Assembly: GCF_042432495.1 (NCBI RefSeq)
Contig: NZ_JBHLXC010000006.1
Location: forward strand, 62,001 to 126,000
Length of the DNA: 64,000 nt
Source of the DNA: Pseudochelatococcus lubricantis
GTDB taxonomy: Bacteria > Pseudomonadota > Alphaproteobacteria > Rhizobiales > Beijerinckiaceae
Direction of reading: 5' to 3'
Of this stretch, positions 17,225 through 28,620 are shown piece after piece. The position numbers were made by a program, and so were the translations under genes. The notes beneath the pieces were generated by a model, which worked only from the letters and a program-made list of their open reading frames with translations, had not been told where the DNA came from and searched no databases. Position 1 is the first letter of the stretch, and each line of letters begins with the position of its first letter.

Positions 17225-18361
17225 ATGAAGCAAATGCGCAATGAAATTGGCGTCGGAATCATTGGCACGGGCTTCATGGGCAAGGCGCACGCCTTCGCCT
17301 ACGGGTCCGTTGCTTCCTACTTTCCCGAAAGCGCCGTGCCGGTGCTGCAGGTCGTCGCGGACGTCAACGAGGCGGCGGCACGGCAGGCGCAGGAACAGTT
17401 CGGCTTCCGCCGCGCGACGGCGGACTGGCGCGATCTCGTCAACGACCCGGCTGTCGCCATCGTGTCGATCACGGCGCCCAATGCGTTGCATCGTGAAATC
17501 GCGCTGGCGGCCGCGCAGGCGGGCAAGCACATCCATTGCGAAAAACCGCTCGCACCTGACGCCGCGGCGGCGCGCGACATGGTGGAGGCCGCGACCGCGG
17601 CGGGCGTCGTCACGCAGGCGGGTTTCAACTATCTGCAAAACCCGCTGATCCGGCTGGCGCGGGACATGATCGCGGCCGGGGAACTCGGCGAGATCACGTC
17701 GTTTCGCGGCATCCATGCCGAAGACTACATGGCCGATCCTGAAGCGCCATGGACCTGGCGTCTGGACCCCGCCGGCGGAGGCGGGGCGATCGCCGACCTC
17801 GGCAGCCACGCCATTGCCATGGCGCGTTTCCTGCTCGGCGACATCACGCATGTCAACGCCGATCTGGAAACGGCCATCGCCAGCCGCCCGGCCGCGTCCG
17901 GCGCGTCTGAACGGCGGGCGGTGGAGGTCGACGACATCGCCCGCCTCACGCTGCGCTTCGCGCGCGGCTGCGGCGGCCATATCGAGGCCAACTGGGTGGC
18001 CACAGGGCGCAAGATGCATCTCGCCTTCGAGGTTGCCGGCAGCAAGGGTGCGCTCGTCTTCACGCAGGAGCGTTTCAACGAGCTGCACTTCTACCGCGCG
18101 GGAGGGGACGCGCGTCAGGCAGGCTTCACACGCATCGAGGCCGGACCCCAGCACGAGCCCTACGGCCGCTTCTGCGTGGCGCCGGGCCACCAGCTCGGCT
18201 TCAACGATCTCAAGGTCATCGAGGTGGCCGCGTTCCTGCGTGCCATCGCCGGCGACGGTGCGGCCGCCGGGCCGGATTTCCGCGAGGCGTGGGAGATCCA
18301 GAAGGTGATCGACGCCGCCCTCCGTTCATCCGCCGGCCGGTCGTGGCAGGCCGTTTCCTGA
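17225..18361 (+). CDS. Gfo/Idh/MocA-family oxidoreductase (second copy)
   Basis: A 378-residue protein with VGIIGTGFMGKAHAFAY, CEKPLAPD near residue 100, and IADLGSHAIAMARFL near 185-200. This longer subfamily is typical of inositol and cyclitol gene clusters. A start at 17234 (MRNEIG) fits the GGGG ribosome site slightly better. The gene is 6 bp after iolG and 13 bp before the IlvD/Edd dehydratase. It may act on another inositol isomer or methylated inositol, or on a deoxy-uronate; no substrate can be assigned. Confidence 0.9.
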   Translation: MKQMRNEIGVGIIGTGFMGKAHAFAYGSVASYFPESAVPVLQVVADVNEAAARQAQEQFGFRRATADWRDLVNDPAVAIVSITAPNALHREIALAAAQAGKHIHCEKPLAPDAAAARDMVEAATAAGVVTQAGFNYLQNPLIRLARDMIAAGELGEITSFRGIHAEDYMADPEAPWTWRLDPAGGGGAIADLGSHAIAMARFLLGDITHVNADLETAIASRPAASGASERRAVEVDDIARLTLRFARGCGGHIEANWVATGRKMHLAFEVAGSKGALVFTQERFNELHFYRAGGDARQAGFTRIEAGPQHEPYGRFCVAPGHQLGFNDLKVIEVAAFLRAIAGDGAAAGPDFREAWEIQKVIDAALRSSAGRSWQAVS

Positions 18362-18374
18362 AGGAAGACGTGAG

Positions 18375-20126
18375 ATGACGGAGAAAAAGCCGCCCGTATC
18401 CAGACCGCCCGCCGCCCTGCGCAGCGCCCGCTGGTTCGCGCCCGACGACCTGCGCGGCTTCGGTCACCGCTCCCGCGTGATGCAGATGGGCTACGCGCCG
18501 GAGGACTGGGCGGGCAAGCCGGTCATCGCCATTCTGAACACGTGGTCGGACATCAATCCCTGCCACGCACATTTCAAGATGCGGGTGGAGGATATCAAGC
18601 GCGGTGTCCTGCAGGCTGGCGGCTTCCCCATCGAGCTGCCTGCGCTGTCCCTGTCGGAGAACTTCGTCAAGCCGACGACGATGCTCTACCGCAACATGCT
18701 CGCCATGGAGGCGGAGGAGCTGATCCGCTCGCATCCCGTCGACGGCGTGGTGCTGATGGGCGGCTGCGACAAGACCACGCCCGGCCTGCTCATGGGCGCG
18801 ACCAGCGCCGGCCTGCCGGCCATCTACGTGCCCGCCGGCCCCATGCTGCGCGGCAACTGGAAGGGCAAGGTGCTGGGCTCCGGCTCGGACGCCTGGAAAT
18901 ACTGGGACGAGCGGCGCGCGGGCAATATCGGCGATGAGGACTGGCTCGCCATCGAGGGCGGAATCGCGCGCAGCCACGGCCATTGCATGACGATGGGCAC
19001 CGCCGCCACCATGACGGCCATCGCTGAGGCCATCGGCATGACGCTGCCGGGAGCCTCTTCCATTCCGGCGGCGGATGCGAACCACATCCGCATGTGCGCC
19101 GCCGCCGGGCGACGCATCGTGGAGATGGTGCGCGAGGACCTGAGGCCCGACGCGATCCAGACCCGTAACGCCTATCTCAACGCCATTGCCGTGGCGATGG
19201 CCATGGGATGCTCCACGAACGCGGTCATCCACGTCATCGCCATGGCGCGCCGCGCCGGGCACGCCATCTCGCTCGACGACTTCGATGCGGCGAGCCGCAG
19301 GGTGCCCGTCATCGCCAACATCAGGCCGAGCGGCGATACCTACCTGATGGAGGATTTCTACTATGCCGGCGGTCTGCGGGCACTGATGAAGCAGATAACG
19401 CCGCATCTCTCCCTCGGTGAGATGACCGTGAACGGCCGCCGGCTCGGCGAGAACGTCGCGGATGCGGAAGTCTATAACGACGACGTCATCCGCCCGCTCG
19501 AACGGCCGATATATGCCGAGGGGGCGCTGGCCGTGCTGAGGGGCAATCTGGCCGAGAACGGCTGTGTCATCAAGCCGAGCGCCTGTGCGCAACGTTTCCT
19601 GAAGCATACGGGGCCGGCGCTCGTCTTCGACGACTATCCCGCGATGAAAGCGGTGATCGACAGCGACGATCTCGACGTGACGGAGGATCATATCCTCGTG
19701 CTGCGCAACGCCGGTCCGCAGGGCGGGCCGGGCATGCCGGAGTGGGGCATGCTGCCCATTCCGCGCAAGCTCGTGCGGCAGGGCGTGCGGGACATGGTGC
19801 GGCTGTCGGACGCCCGCATGAGCGGCACGAGCTATGGCGCCTGCATCCTGCACGTGTCGCCGGAGGCGTATATCGGCGGCACGCTGGCACTGGTGCGCAC
19901 GGGTGACCTCATCACCGTCGACGTGCCGAACCGCAGCATCCGCCTTGAGGTCGGCGACGCGGAACTCGCGCAGCGCCGGGCGGCCCTCGTACCGCAGCCC
20001 CCGCGCTTCGGCCGTGGCTACGGCTTCATGTTCTCGCGCCACATCCAGCAGGCCGACAAGGGATGCGACTTCGATTTTCTGGAGACCGGTTTCGGGCCGG
20101 AAACAGGCGAGCCGGCCATTTTCTGA
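18375..20126 (+). CDS. IlvD/Edd-family sugar-acid dehydratase
   Basis: A 583-residue Fe-S dehydratase, the length of L-arabinonate/D-xylonate-type members. Cluster-ligand cysteines are seen in DINPCHAHF (about 60), LMGGCDKTTPG (about 130) and RSHGHCMTMGTA (about 203). Mg-site residues lie in the region ending RLSDARMSGTSYGA. The family removes the C3 hydroxyl from a 2,3-dihydroxy acid to give a 2-keto-3-deoxy acid, the natural substrate for the HpcH/HpaI aldolase of the same operon. It is not the housekeeping IlvD: no branched-chain genes are near and it ends a cyclitol operon. It could act on 5-deoxy-glucarate or an aldonate. Confidence 0.92.
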   Translation: MTEKKPPVSRPPAALRSARWFAPDDLRGFGHRSRVMQMGYAPEDWAGKPVIAILNTWSDINPCHAHFKMRVEDIKRGVLQAGGFPIELPALSLSENFVKPTTMLYRNMLAMEAEELIRSHPVDGVVLMGGCDKTTPGLLMGATSAGLPAIYVPAGPMLRGNWKGKVLGSGSDAWKYWDERRAGNIGDEDWLAIEGGIARSHGHCMTMGTAATMTAIAEAIGMTLPGASSIPAADANHIRMCAAAGRRIVEMVREDLRPDAIQTRNAYLNAIAVAMAMGCSTNAVIHVIAMARRAGHAISLDDFDAASRRVPVIANIRPSGDTYLMEDFYYAGGLRALMKQITPHLSLGEMTVNGRRLGENVADAEVYNDDVIRPLERPIYAEGALAVLRGNLAENGCVIKPSACAQRFLKHTGPALVFDDYPAMKAVIDSDDLDVTEDHILVLRNAGPQGGPGMPEWGMLPIPRKLVRQGVRDMVRLSDARMSGTSYGACILHVSPEAYIGGTLALVRTGDLITVDVPNRSIRLEVGDAELAQRRAALVPQPPRFGRGYGFMFSRHIQQADKGCDFDFLETGFGPETGEPAIF

Positions 20127-20185
20127 ATGGTTTACCAGCAGGTTACGGGGTTTTTGAAAGAAAAAATTGCAGGAAATATAATTTT

Positions 20186-20199
20186 GCAATTTTTGTTGT
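20186..20199. promoter_or_regulatory. Candidate RpiR/IolR operator upstream of the ABC importer
   Basis: GCAA-TTTTTG-TTGT, 7 of 8 positions of GCAA-N6-TTGC, with TTGCA upstream at 20167-20171. The three blocks start at 20167, 20184 and 20196, the same 17 + 12 bp spacing as upstream of iolD. The site lies in the 263-bp AT-rich gap before the binding-protein gene, which therefore probably has its own promoter. Confidence 0.5.
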
Positions 20200-20389
20200 A
20201 AGTCGGTCCTGAATTCGGATATGTTCAGGGCACACACCTTGCGGGCCCTATCGGGAAGGCGGGTCTGGCAAGAGCGGTTTCCGGACCGTCGCCCGCGTAT
20301 CGTGAAGCGGGACAGGCGTGGAACGCCGGCCGCAGGCAAAAATCAGTCACTGCCAAAAGAACGAAGGCTGATAAACGGGAGGATACACA

Positions 20390-21319
20390 ATGAAGAAGTT
20401 TCTGATGGGTGTTGCGATCGTCGCTCTGTCGGCGGGGATTGCGCAGGCGAAGAACATCGGCATCAGCATGTCGCTGTTCGACGATAACTTCCTGACGGTG
20501 CTGCGTCACAACATGCAGGATTACGCCAAGACGCTGGACGGGGTGGCGGTGCAGGCCGAAGACGCGCAGGGTGACATCTCCCGCCAGCAGAGCCAGATCG
20601 AGAATTTTCTGGCCTCCGGTGTGGACGGCGTCATCGTGATGCTGGTCGATGCGGATTCCGGCCCGGCGATCTCGGCGGCCGCCGCGCGCGCCGGCGTTCC
20701 GCTGGTCTTCGTCAACATGGCGCCGACGGGCGTGGACAACCTGCCGAAGAACCAGGCGTGGGTGGGATCGGACGAGGTGCAGGCCGGCACACTGCAGGCG
20801 CAGGAAATCTGCCGGCGCCTCGGCGGCAAGGGCGAGGCCGTCGTGCTGATGGGCCAGCTCGGCACCACCGGCCAGCGCGGCCGCACCAAGGCCGTCCACG
20901 ACGTGCTGGCAACGGATGAATGCAAGGGCATCAAGGTGCTCGACGAGCAGACCGGCAACTGGATGCGCACGCCGGGCATGGACATCATGACCAACTGGAT
21001 CACCTCCGGGTTGAAGCCGGATGCGGTCATCGCCAACAACGACGAAATGGCGCTCGGGGCCATTCAGGCGCTGAAGTCGGCCGGCGTCCCGATGAAGGAC
21101 GTCGTCATCGGCGGCGTGGACGCCACCCGCGATGCCCTGCTCGCCATCCAGAACGGCGACCTCGACGTGACCGTTTTCCAGAACGCGCGCGATCAGGGCC
21201 GCGGCGCCCTCGACATCGTGCTCAAGCTCGCCGATGGCCAGAGCGTTGGGCAGAAGAACTACGTTCCGTTCGAACTCGTGACGTCGGACAATCTGAAGGA
21301 TTACCTCGCCCGCAACTGA
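20390..21319 (+). CDS. Sugar/cyclitol ABC importer, periplasmic binding protein (CUT2)
   Basis: A 309-residue protein. It has a Sec signal peptide (about 1-20, cleaved after AQA), then the periplasmic-binding-protein type 1 fold: NIGISMSLFDDNFL, VDGVIVMLVDAD, VFVNMAP, ANNDEMALGAIQALK and VIGGVDATRDAL. The ribosome site is GGGAGG. CUT2 binding proteins take up monosaccharides; the closest functional group by context is the myo-inositol-binding type. It is followed by its ATPase and permease genes. Confidence 0.93.
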   Translation: MKKFLMGVAIVALSAGIAQAKNIGISMSLFDDNFLTVLRHNMQDYAKTLDGVAVQAEDAQGDISRQQSQIENFLASGVDGVIVMLVDADSGPAISAAAARAGVPLVFVNMAPTGVDNLPKNQAWVGSDEVQAGTLQAQEICRRLGGKGEAVVLMGQLGTTGQRGRTKAVHDVLATDECKGIKVLDEQTGNWMRTPGMDIMTNWITSGLKPDAVIANNDEMALGAIQALKSAGVPMKDVVIGGVDATRDALLAIQNGDLDVTVFQNARDQGRGALDIVLKLADGQSVGQKNYVPFELVTSDNLKDYLARN

Positions 21320-21379
21320 TGCCCGCACGCACCGGGAGGCGGTCCCGCGCTGCGCGGGACCGGAGGGGAGGAAGTCATC

Positions 21380-22915
<1,536 letters not shown>

Positions 22916-22956
22916 CGGCGCGGCGGACAACGATAAAATCAGGGAGCGAAACAGGA

Positions 22957-23982
22957 ATGTCCATACAACAAACTGATACGGCTCTTGCAGCCGGCGAGAA
23001 GACCCGAAAGCGCTTGCCGCCCGAGCTGAACATCCTGTCGGTGCTGATTGGCGTCGCCCTGATCTTCGAGGTGCTGGGCTGGATTCTGCAGGGCCAGAGC
23101 TTTCTGCTCAACCCGCAGCGTCTGACCATCATGATCCTGCAGGTGAGCGTGATCGGCATCATCGCCGTGGGCGTGACGCAGGTCATCATCACCGGCGGCA
23201 TCGACCTCTCGTCCGGCTCCGTCGTCGCCATGTCGGCAATGATCTCGATGAGCTTCGCGCAGATTGCGACCTACGACCGGGCCGTCTATCCGTGGCTCAC
23301 GGACATGCCCGTTATCGTGCCGGTGCTGATCGGGCTCGGCTGCGGCCTGCTGGCCGGCCTCATCAACGGCGCGCTCATCGCCTACACCGGCATTCCGCCC
23401 TTCATCGCCACGCTCGGCATGATGGTCACGGCGCGCGGCATCGCCAAGTGGTACACCAAGGGCCAGCCGATTTCGTTCCCCACGCCGGAATTCGCCGCCA
23501 TCGGCTCGGGCATCTGGCCTGTCGTGATCTTTCTCGCGATCGCGCTGCTGTTTCACATCGGCTTGCGCTACACGCGCTACGGCAAGTTCACCTATGCCAT
23601 CGGCGCCAATCCGCAGGCGGCGCGTGTGTCGGGCATCAACGTCAAGACCCATCTCCTGAAGGTCTATGCCATCGCCGGGCTGCTCGCGGGTCTGGCGGGC
23701 GTGGTCACTGCCGCACGCGCGCAGACGGCGCAGGCCGGTATGGGCATGATGTACGAACTCGACGCCATCGCCGCGGCCGTCATCGGCGGCACCTCGCTCG
23801 CCGGCGGCGCGGGGCGGATCACCGGCACCGTGATCGGCATGCTGATCCTGGGTCTCATGACCTCCGGCTTCACCTTCTTGCGCATCGACGCCTACTATCA
23901 GGAGATCGTCAAGGGCATCATCATCGTGGCCGCCGTCATCGCCGACGTCTATCGCCAGAAGAAGCGGACGAAGAAGGCCTGA
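22957..23982 (+). CDS. Sugar/cyclitol ABC importer, permease (CUT2)
   Basis: A 341-residue integral membrane protein with 8-10 hydrophobic segments. It has family motifs TGGIDLSSGSVVAMSAM, ALIAYTGIPPFIATLGMM, IGANPQAARVSGINV and GGTSLAGGAGRITGTVIG. RbsC/IatP type. It completes the binding protein-ATPase-permease set and ends the plus-strand regulon before the convergent lysR gene. Confidence 0.95.
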   Translation: MSIQQTDTALAAGEKTRKRLPPELNILSVLIGVALIFEVLGWILQGQSFLLNPQRLTIMILQVSVIGIIAVGVTQVIITGGIDLSSGSVVAMSAMISMSFAQIATYDRAVYPWLTDMPVIVPVLIGLGCGLLAGLINGALIAYTGIPPFIATLGMMVTARGIAKWYTKGQPISFPTPEFAAIGSGIWPVVIFLAIALLFHIGLRYTRYGKFTYAIGANPQAARVSGINVKTHLLKVYAIAGLLAGLAGVVTAARAQTAQAGMGMMYELDAIAAAVIGGTSLAGGAGRITGTVIGMLILGLMTSGFTFLRIDAYYQEIVKGIIIVAAVIADVYRQKKRTKKA

Positions 23983-24030
23983 ACCCGTGCCGTCGCGGAT
24001 GGGGGTTGCCCGGGGGAGGCGCGGATCAGC

Positions 24031-24915
24031 CTATTGGACGAACCGCTGCCGTTCCTCGCGGAAGCGGCGGGAGATGAACTCACGCAGCACCGCAATTCTT
24101 TTGACGGTGACAGTGTCCGGATGGCAAAGCAGATAGTAGCTGCGACGGAAGCCGACCTCCGGGAAAATGCGCTCCATGTCCTCAATGGCGCCGGCGGCGA
24201 AGTCGTGCAGGACGCCGATGCCGGCGCCGGACCTGACCGCCTCTATCTGGCCCATGACGCTGGCGCAGCGGAACTTGCGTCCGGCCTGTTTCTCCAGCGC
24301 GGCGGAGTAATCCAGCGCCGAGGCATAGGCAAGGTCCTCGACGCCCGTGACGACCGTGTGATCGCCCAGTGCTTCGACGGATATCGGCGTGCCGGCGCGT
24401 TCCAGGTACATGCGCGCCGCATAGACGCTGAGCGTGTAGTCGGTCAGGCGCGACACGAGCAGGCGCCCCTCGGCGGGCGGGTCCAGAACAATGGCGAGAT
24501 CCGCCTCGCGCCGCGACAGCGAGAAGGTTCTGGGCAGGGGGACGAGTTCCACGACGAGGTTCGGGTGGCGCCGCGTCAGCGCTCCCAGCTCGGAGGCGAG
24601 GAAATAGTTGCCGAGCCCGTCCGGCGCGCCGATCCTGACGGTTCCCGAAACGTCGGCCTCCTCGTCCCGAAGGCTCTCCGATACGCCAAGCAGTTCGAAC
24701 TCTATCCGTTCGGCGACCGGCAGAAGCCGCTCGCCAGCCTGCGTCGGCACACAGCCAGCCGGCCTGCGGTCGAAGAGGGGCGTGCCCAACGAACGCTCAA
24801 GGGCATCGAGGCGGCGCGCGACGGTGGCGTGGTTGAGGCCGAGGCTGCGCGCGGCAGCCAGCAACTGACCGTGCCTCGTCACCGCGAGGAAGATGCGCAG
24901 ATGATCCCAGTCCAT
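24031..24915 (-). CDS. LysR-family transcriptional regulator
   Basis: A 294-residue LTTR. The N-terminal winged helix (about 1-60, MDWDHLRIFLAV, LNHATVARRLDALE) is followed by an inducer domain from about 90. It is divergent from mmsA, with 168 bp between starts, and convergent with the ABC permease gene. The usual LysR arrangement suggests control of mmsA. The intergenic region holds a 16-bp tandem repeat and CAAC-N3-GTTG, either of which could be the binding site. Confidence 0.9.
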   Translation of the reverse strand: MDWDHLRIFLAVTRHGQLLAAARSLGLNHATVARRLDALERSLGTPLFDRRPAGCVPTQAGERLLPVAERIEFELLGVSESLRDEEADVSGTVRIGAPDGLGNYFLASELGALTRRHPNLVVELVPLPRTFSLSRREADLAIVLDPPAEGRLLVSRLTDYTLSVYAARMYLERAGTPISVEALGDHTVVTGVEDLAYASALDYSAALEKQAGRKFRCASVMGQIEAVRSGAGIGVLHDFAAGAIEDMERIFPEVGFRRSYYLLCHPDTVTVKRIAVLREFISRRFREERQRFVQ

Positions 24916-25083
24916 GGCCGCCGATACCTGCTGCTATAAATTTCGCACAATGAATGATGAAACAACGGCGTTGATGTGCGGCGAGCGACATTGGATGACA
25001 ATAGCCGGTTCGTCAACATCGCCTGGCATCCGTATCGCCTGGCATCCGTCCGGGAAGCAGGGACAATCGTGGAGGTTATCGTC
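24916..25083. promoter_or_regulatory. Divergent lysR-mmsA regulatory region
   Basis: 168 bp with two notable elements: the short palindrome CAAC-GGC-GTTG at 24963-24973 and a perfect 16-bp tandem repeat at 25018-25049 that ends 34 bp before the mmsA ATG. The mmsA ribosome site is GGAGGTTATCGTC. Confidence 0.45.
25018..25049. repeat. Perfect 16-bp tandem repeat upstream of mmsA
   Basis: ATCGCCTGGCATCCGT occurs twice head to tail with no spacer (25018-25033 and 25034-25049). It is either an operator pair or a recent slippage duplication in the leader. Confidence 0.85.
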
Positions 25084-26583
<1,500 letters not shown>

Positions 26584-26603
26584 GAAACCGCAACATATTG
26601 ACA

Positions 26604-26639
26604 CGGTGGGGCGGAAAGCGCAAGCGCCCCGCCGCTGTT
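26604..26639 (+). terminator. Rho-independent terminator after mmsA
   Basis: A 10-bp stem (26604-26613 with 26625-26634, one G-U pair), an 11-nt loop and then CTGTTT. It lies 20 bp after the mmsA stop. Confidence 0.75.
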
Positions 26640-26701
26640 TAGCCTTGCAAGCGTGTCTTGCTCCGCGTAGGGTGAGCCACCCTGCGTGTGGGAGGCGCCC
26701 G

Positions 26702-27133
26702 ATGATTGCGCATGATCGCGATGTGGTACGGATAGGGGCCTTGGAACTCCGTTTCGTAGTCGATGAAACCACGGGGTCCGGCAGCCTTGTTGCCTTCGAG
26801 TTCGTCATTCCGCCGAACGCCCGAGTCCCGGCGCCGCACTTTCACCAGGACGTCGATGAGATGATCTACGCCTTGGACGGGATCACCACCTCGACACTCG
26901 ACGGGCAGCGTCATGAGCTGCGGACGGGGGAAAGCCTGTTCGTTCCCCGGGGCAGCACGCACACGCACGAGAACCTGCATGACGAGACGGCGCGGTCGCT
27001 CGTGGTGCTGACGCCGGGCCTGATCGGCAGACGCTATTTCGAGGAAATCGCGGCTGAAGTGAACGTGCCGGGCAAGCCCGATCTCGCCAGAATCAAGGAA
27101 ATCATGCTCCGGCACGGCCTCGTTCCCGCCTGA
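26702..27133 (+). CDS. Small cupin-domain protein
   Basis: A 143-residue single cupin, starting at MIAHDRD after GGGAGG. Cupin motif 1 is PAPHFHQDVDEMIYALDG (His, His, Glu ligands, about residues 46-63) and motif 2 is FVPRGSTHTHEN (about 83-94). Such proteins are quercetinase-like dioxygenases, isomerases or binding domains; the function is unassigned. It stands alone between the mmsA terminator and the convergent PotF-like gene. Confidence 0.8.
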   Translation: MIAHDRDVVRIGALELRFVVDETTGSGSLVAFEFVIPPNARVPAPHFHQDVDEMIYALDGITTSTLDGQRHELRTGESLFVPRGSTHTHENLHDETARSLVVLTPGLIGRRYFEEIAAEVNVPGKPDLARIKEIMLRHGLVPA

Positions 27134-27138
27134 TGCCG

Positions 27139-27169
27139 CTGCCGGCGTGACGCGATGTCAGGCCGGCAG
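27139..27169. terminator. Hairpin between convergent cupin and PotF-like genes
   Basis: CTGCCGGC and GCCGGCAG form an 8-bp stem, continued by an inner TGAC/GTCA pair after one mismatch. No T tract. The position between two convergent stops suggests a bidirectional transcription stop. Confidence 0.5.
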
Positions 27170-27192
27170 GGAGTGCGGAAAGGATGTCCGAT

Positions 27193-28323
27193 TCAACGGC
27201 CGGTCTTGACGCGCGTCCACAGCCGCGTGACGGTGCGCTGGGTGCGGTCGTCATAGGCGGTGTTGGTGAACAGGCGCTTCAGCGTCTCGTCGTCGGGATA
27301 GATGCCCGGGTTGTCGCGCACGGCTGGCGCGACGAGAGGACGGGCGGCGAGGTTGCCGCTGGCGAAGGAGACGAAGCTCGCGTTCTTCGCCGCGATCTCC
27401 GGCCGGTTCAGGAAGTCGAGGAAGGCGCGCGCCTCCTCCGGATGCGGTGCATCGGCGGGAATGGCGAGGTTGTCGAACCATATCATGGCGCCCTCGTGCG
27501 GTAAGACGTAGTTGATCTCGACACCGTTCCCCGCTTCCTTCGCGCGGGTTGCCGCCTGCAGGATGTCGCCCGAGTAGCCGACCGCGACGCAGATGTCGCC
27601 GTTGGCGAGCGCGTTGATATATTCCGACGAATGGAACTTCTGGATGAAGGGCCGTGCCGCGATGAGAACGTCGGCGGCCTTCTGCAGGTCCTTCGCGTCC
27701 TTGGAATCAGGATTGAGGCCGAGGTAGTTCAGCACCGTGGGAAACATGTCCTCCGGCGAATCCAGCACATAGATACCGCAGTCCTTGAGCTTTTCCGCCA
27801 CTTCCGGCTTCAGCACGAGGTCCCAGGTGTTGAGCACGGCGTCGGCACCGAGGCGCTCGCGCACCTTGGCGACATTCACGCCGATGCCGGTGGTGCCCCA
27901 CATGTAGTTGATGGCGAACTGGTTGCCGGGGTCGAACACCGCAAGGCGCTCGGCGATCTCCGGCCACAGGTTCTTCGTGTTGGGGATCTTTTCCGGCTCC
28001 ATCTTCTGGAACACGCCGGCCTTGATCAGCCGCTGCAGGAACGGCCCCGACGGCCCGACGACGTCGTAGCCGGATTTGCCGGTGAGCAGCTTGGTCTCGA
28101 CGATCTCGTTGTTGTCATAGGTGTCGTAAACGACCTTGATGCCGGTTTCCCTGGTGAACGCATCGAGGGTGTCGGGGTCGATATAGTCCGACCAGTTGTA
28201 GACGTGCACCGTCTTCTGCTGGGCGGCGACGGGGCCGGCGAGCATGAGGAGGGCGAGCGAGGCGCTGGCGGCAAGCCTGGTTGCAGCTTTGGCATTGAAG
28301 AGTGAGGCAATGGTGCGGATCAT
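27193..28323 (-). CDS. PotF-like polyamine ABC transporter binding protein (orphan)
   Basis: A 376-residue secreted binding protein starting at MIRTIASLF after GGGAGAAAG. It has a Sec signal peptide to about residue 34 (PVAAQ). VYNWSDYIDPDTLDAFTRETGIKV is the PotF/PotD opening; CVAVGYSGDI and WFDNLAIPADAPHPEEARAF are further family blocks. It should bind putrescine or a related diamine in the periplasm. No potG/H/I homologues are in the window, so it works with a distant transporter or as a sensor. Polyamine-type aminotransferase and dehydrogenase genes appear from 50 kb on. Confidence 0.9.
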   Translation of the reverse strand: MIRTIASLFNAKAATRLAASASLALLMLAGPVAAQQKTVHVYNWSDYIDPDTLDAFTRETGIKVVYDTYDNNEIVETKLLTGKSGYDVVGPSGPFLQRLIKAGVFQKMEPEKIPNTKNLWPEIAERLAVFDPGNQFAINYMWGTTGIGVNVAKVRERLGADAVLNTWDLVLKPEVAEKLKDCGIYVLDSPEDMFPTVLNYLGLNPDSKDAKDLQKAADVLIAARPFIQKFHSSEYINALANGDICVAVGYSGDILQAATRAKEAGNGVEINYVLPHEGAMIWFDNLAIPADAPHPEEARAFLDFLNRPEIAAKNASFVSFASGNLAARPLVAPAVRDNPGIYPDDETLKRLFTNTAYDDRTQRTVTRLWTRVKTGR

Positions 28324-28620
28324 GTCCGGCTTTCTCCCGTCTTGCGAAAGTTCCAGCCACACTGACGTGTTGCTTCGACACTGATGGAACGATCCGGATA
28401 CCTTATTTGCCGAGCTTGGCAATGATATAAAGGCTTGTCGAGAATTTGCGCCGGCCAACACAACAGACGCCCGCACGCCGCCTTGCGGGCCGGAGCGGGG
28501 AGGTGGGACGGCACGGCATGCTGAAACGGGGCGGGGGCCGCCGTGCCGTCTTTCCACACGTGGGAGCGCGGCCCGCCGATATCAAGCGGTAGCCGGGCAA
28601 TGGCCTGCATTTCGTCCTGG
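28324..28620. promoter_or_regulatory. Leader of the PotF-like gene and end of the methyltransferase gene
   Basis: 297 bp without a gene. A 10-bp GACGGCACGG/CCGTGCCGTC hairpin (28507-28516 with 28541-28550, listed separately) lies near the methyltransferase end. An AT-rich stretch (28399-28445) near the PotF-like gene may carry its promoter. Nothing else is recognisable. Confidence 0.35.
28507..28550 (-). terminator. Hairpin downstream of the small methyltransferase gene
   Basis: A perfect 10-bp inverted repeat with a 24-nt GC-rich loop, 70 bp past the methyltransferase stop. On the minus strand no T run follows; on the plus strand TTTCC follows. Moderate candidate. Confidence 0.4.

Noticed and set aside
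11475..20389. Exact GGAA-N6-TTCC sites as recalled for S. meliloti IolR
   Set aside because: No convincing copy noticed in the iol intergenic regions; GCAA-N6-TTGC fits instead.
23983..24030. AACCC/GGGTT hairpin after the sugar importer
   Set aside because: Only a 5-bp stem with a long loop and no T tract; too weak to list as a terminator.
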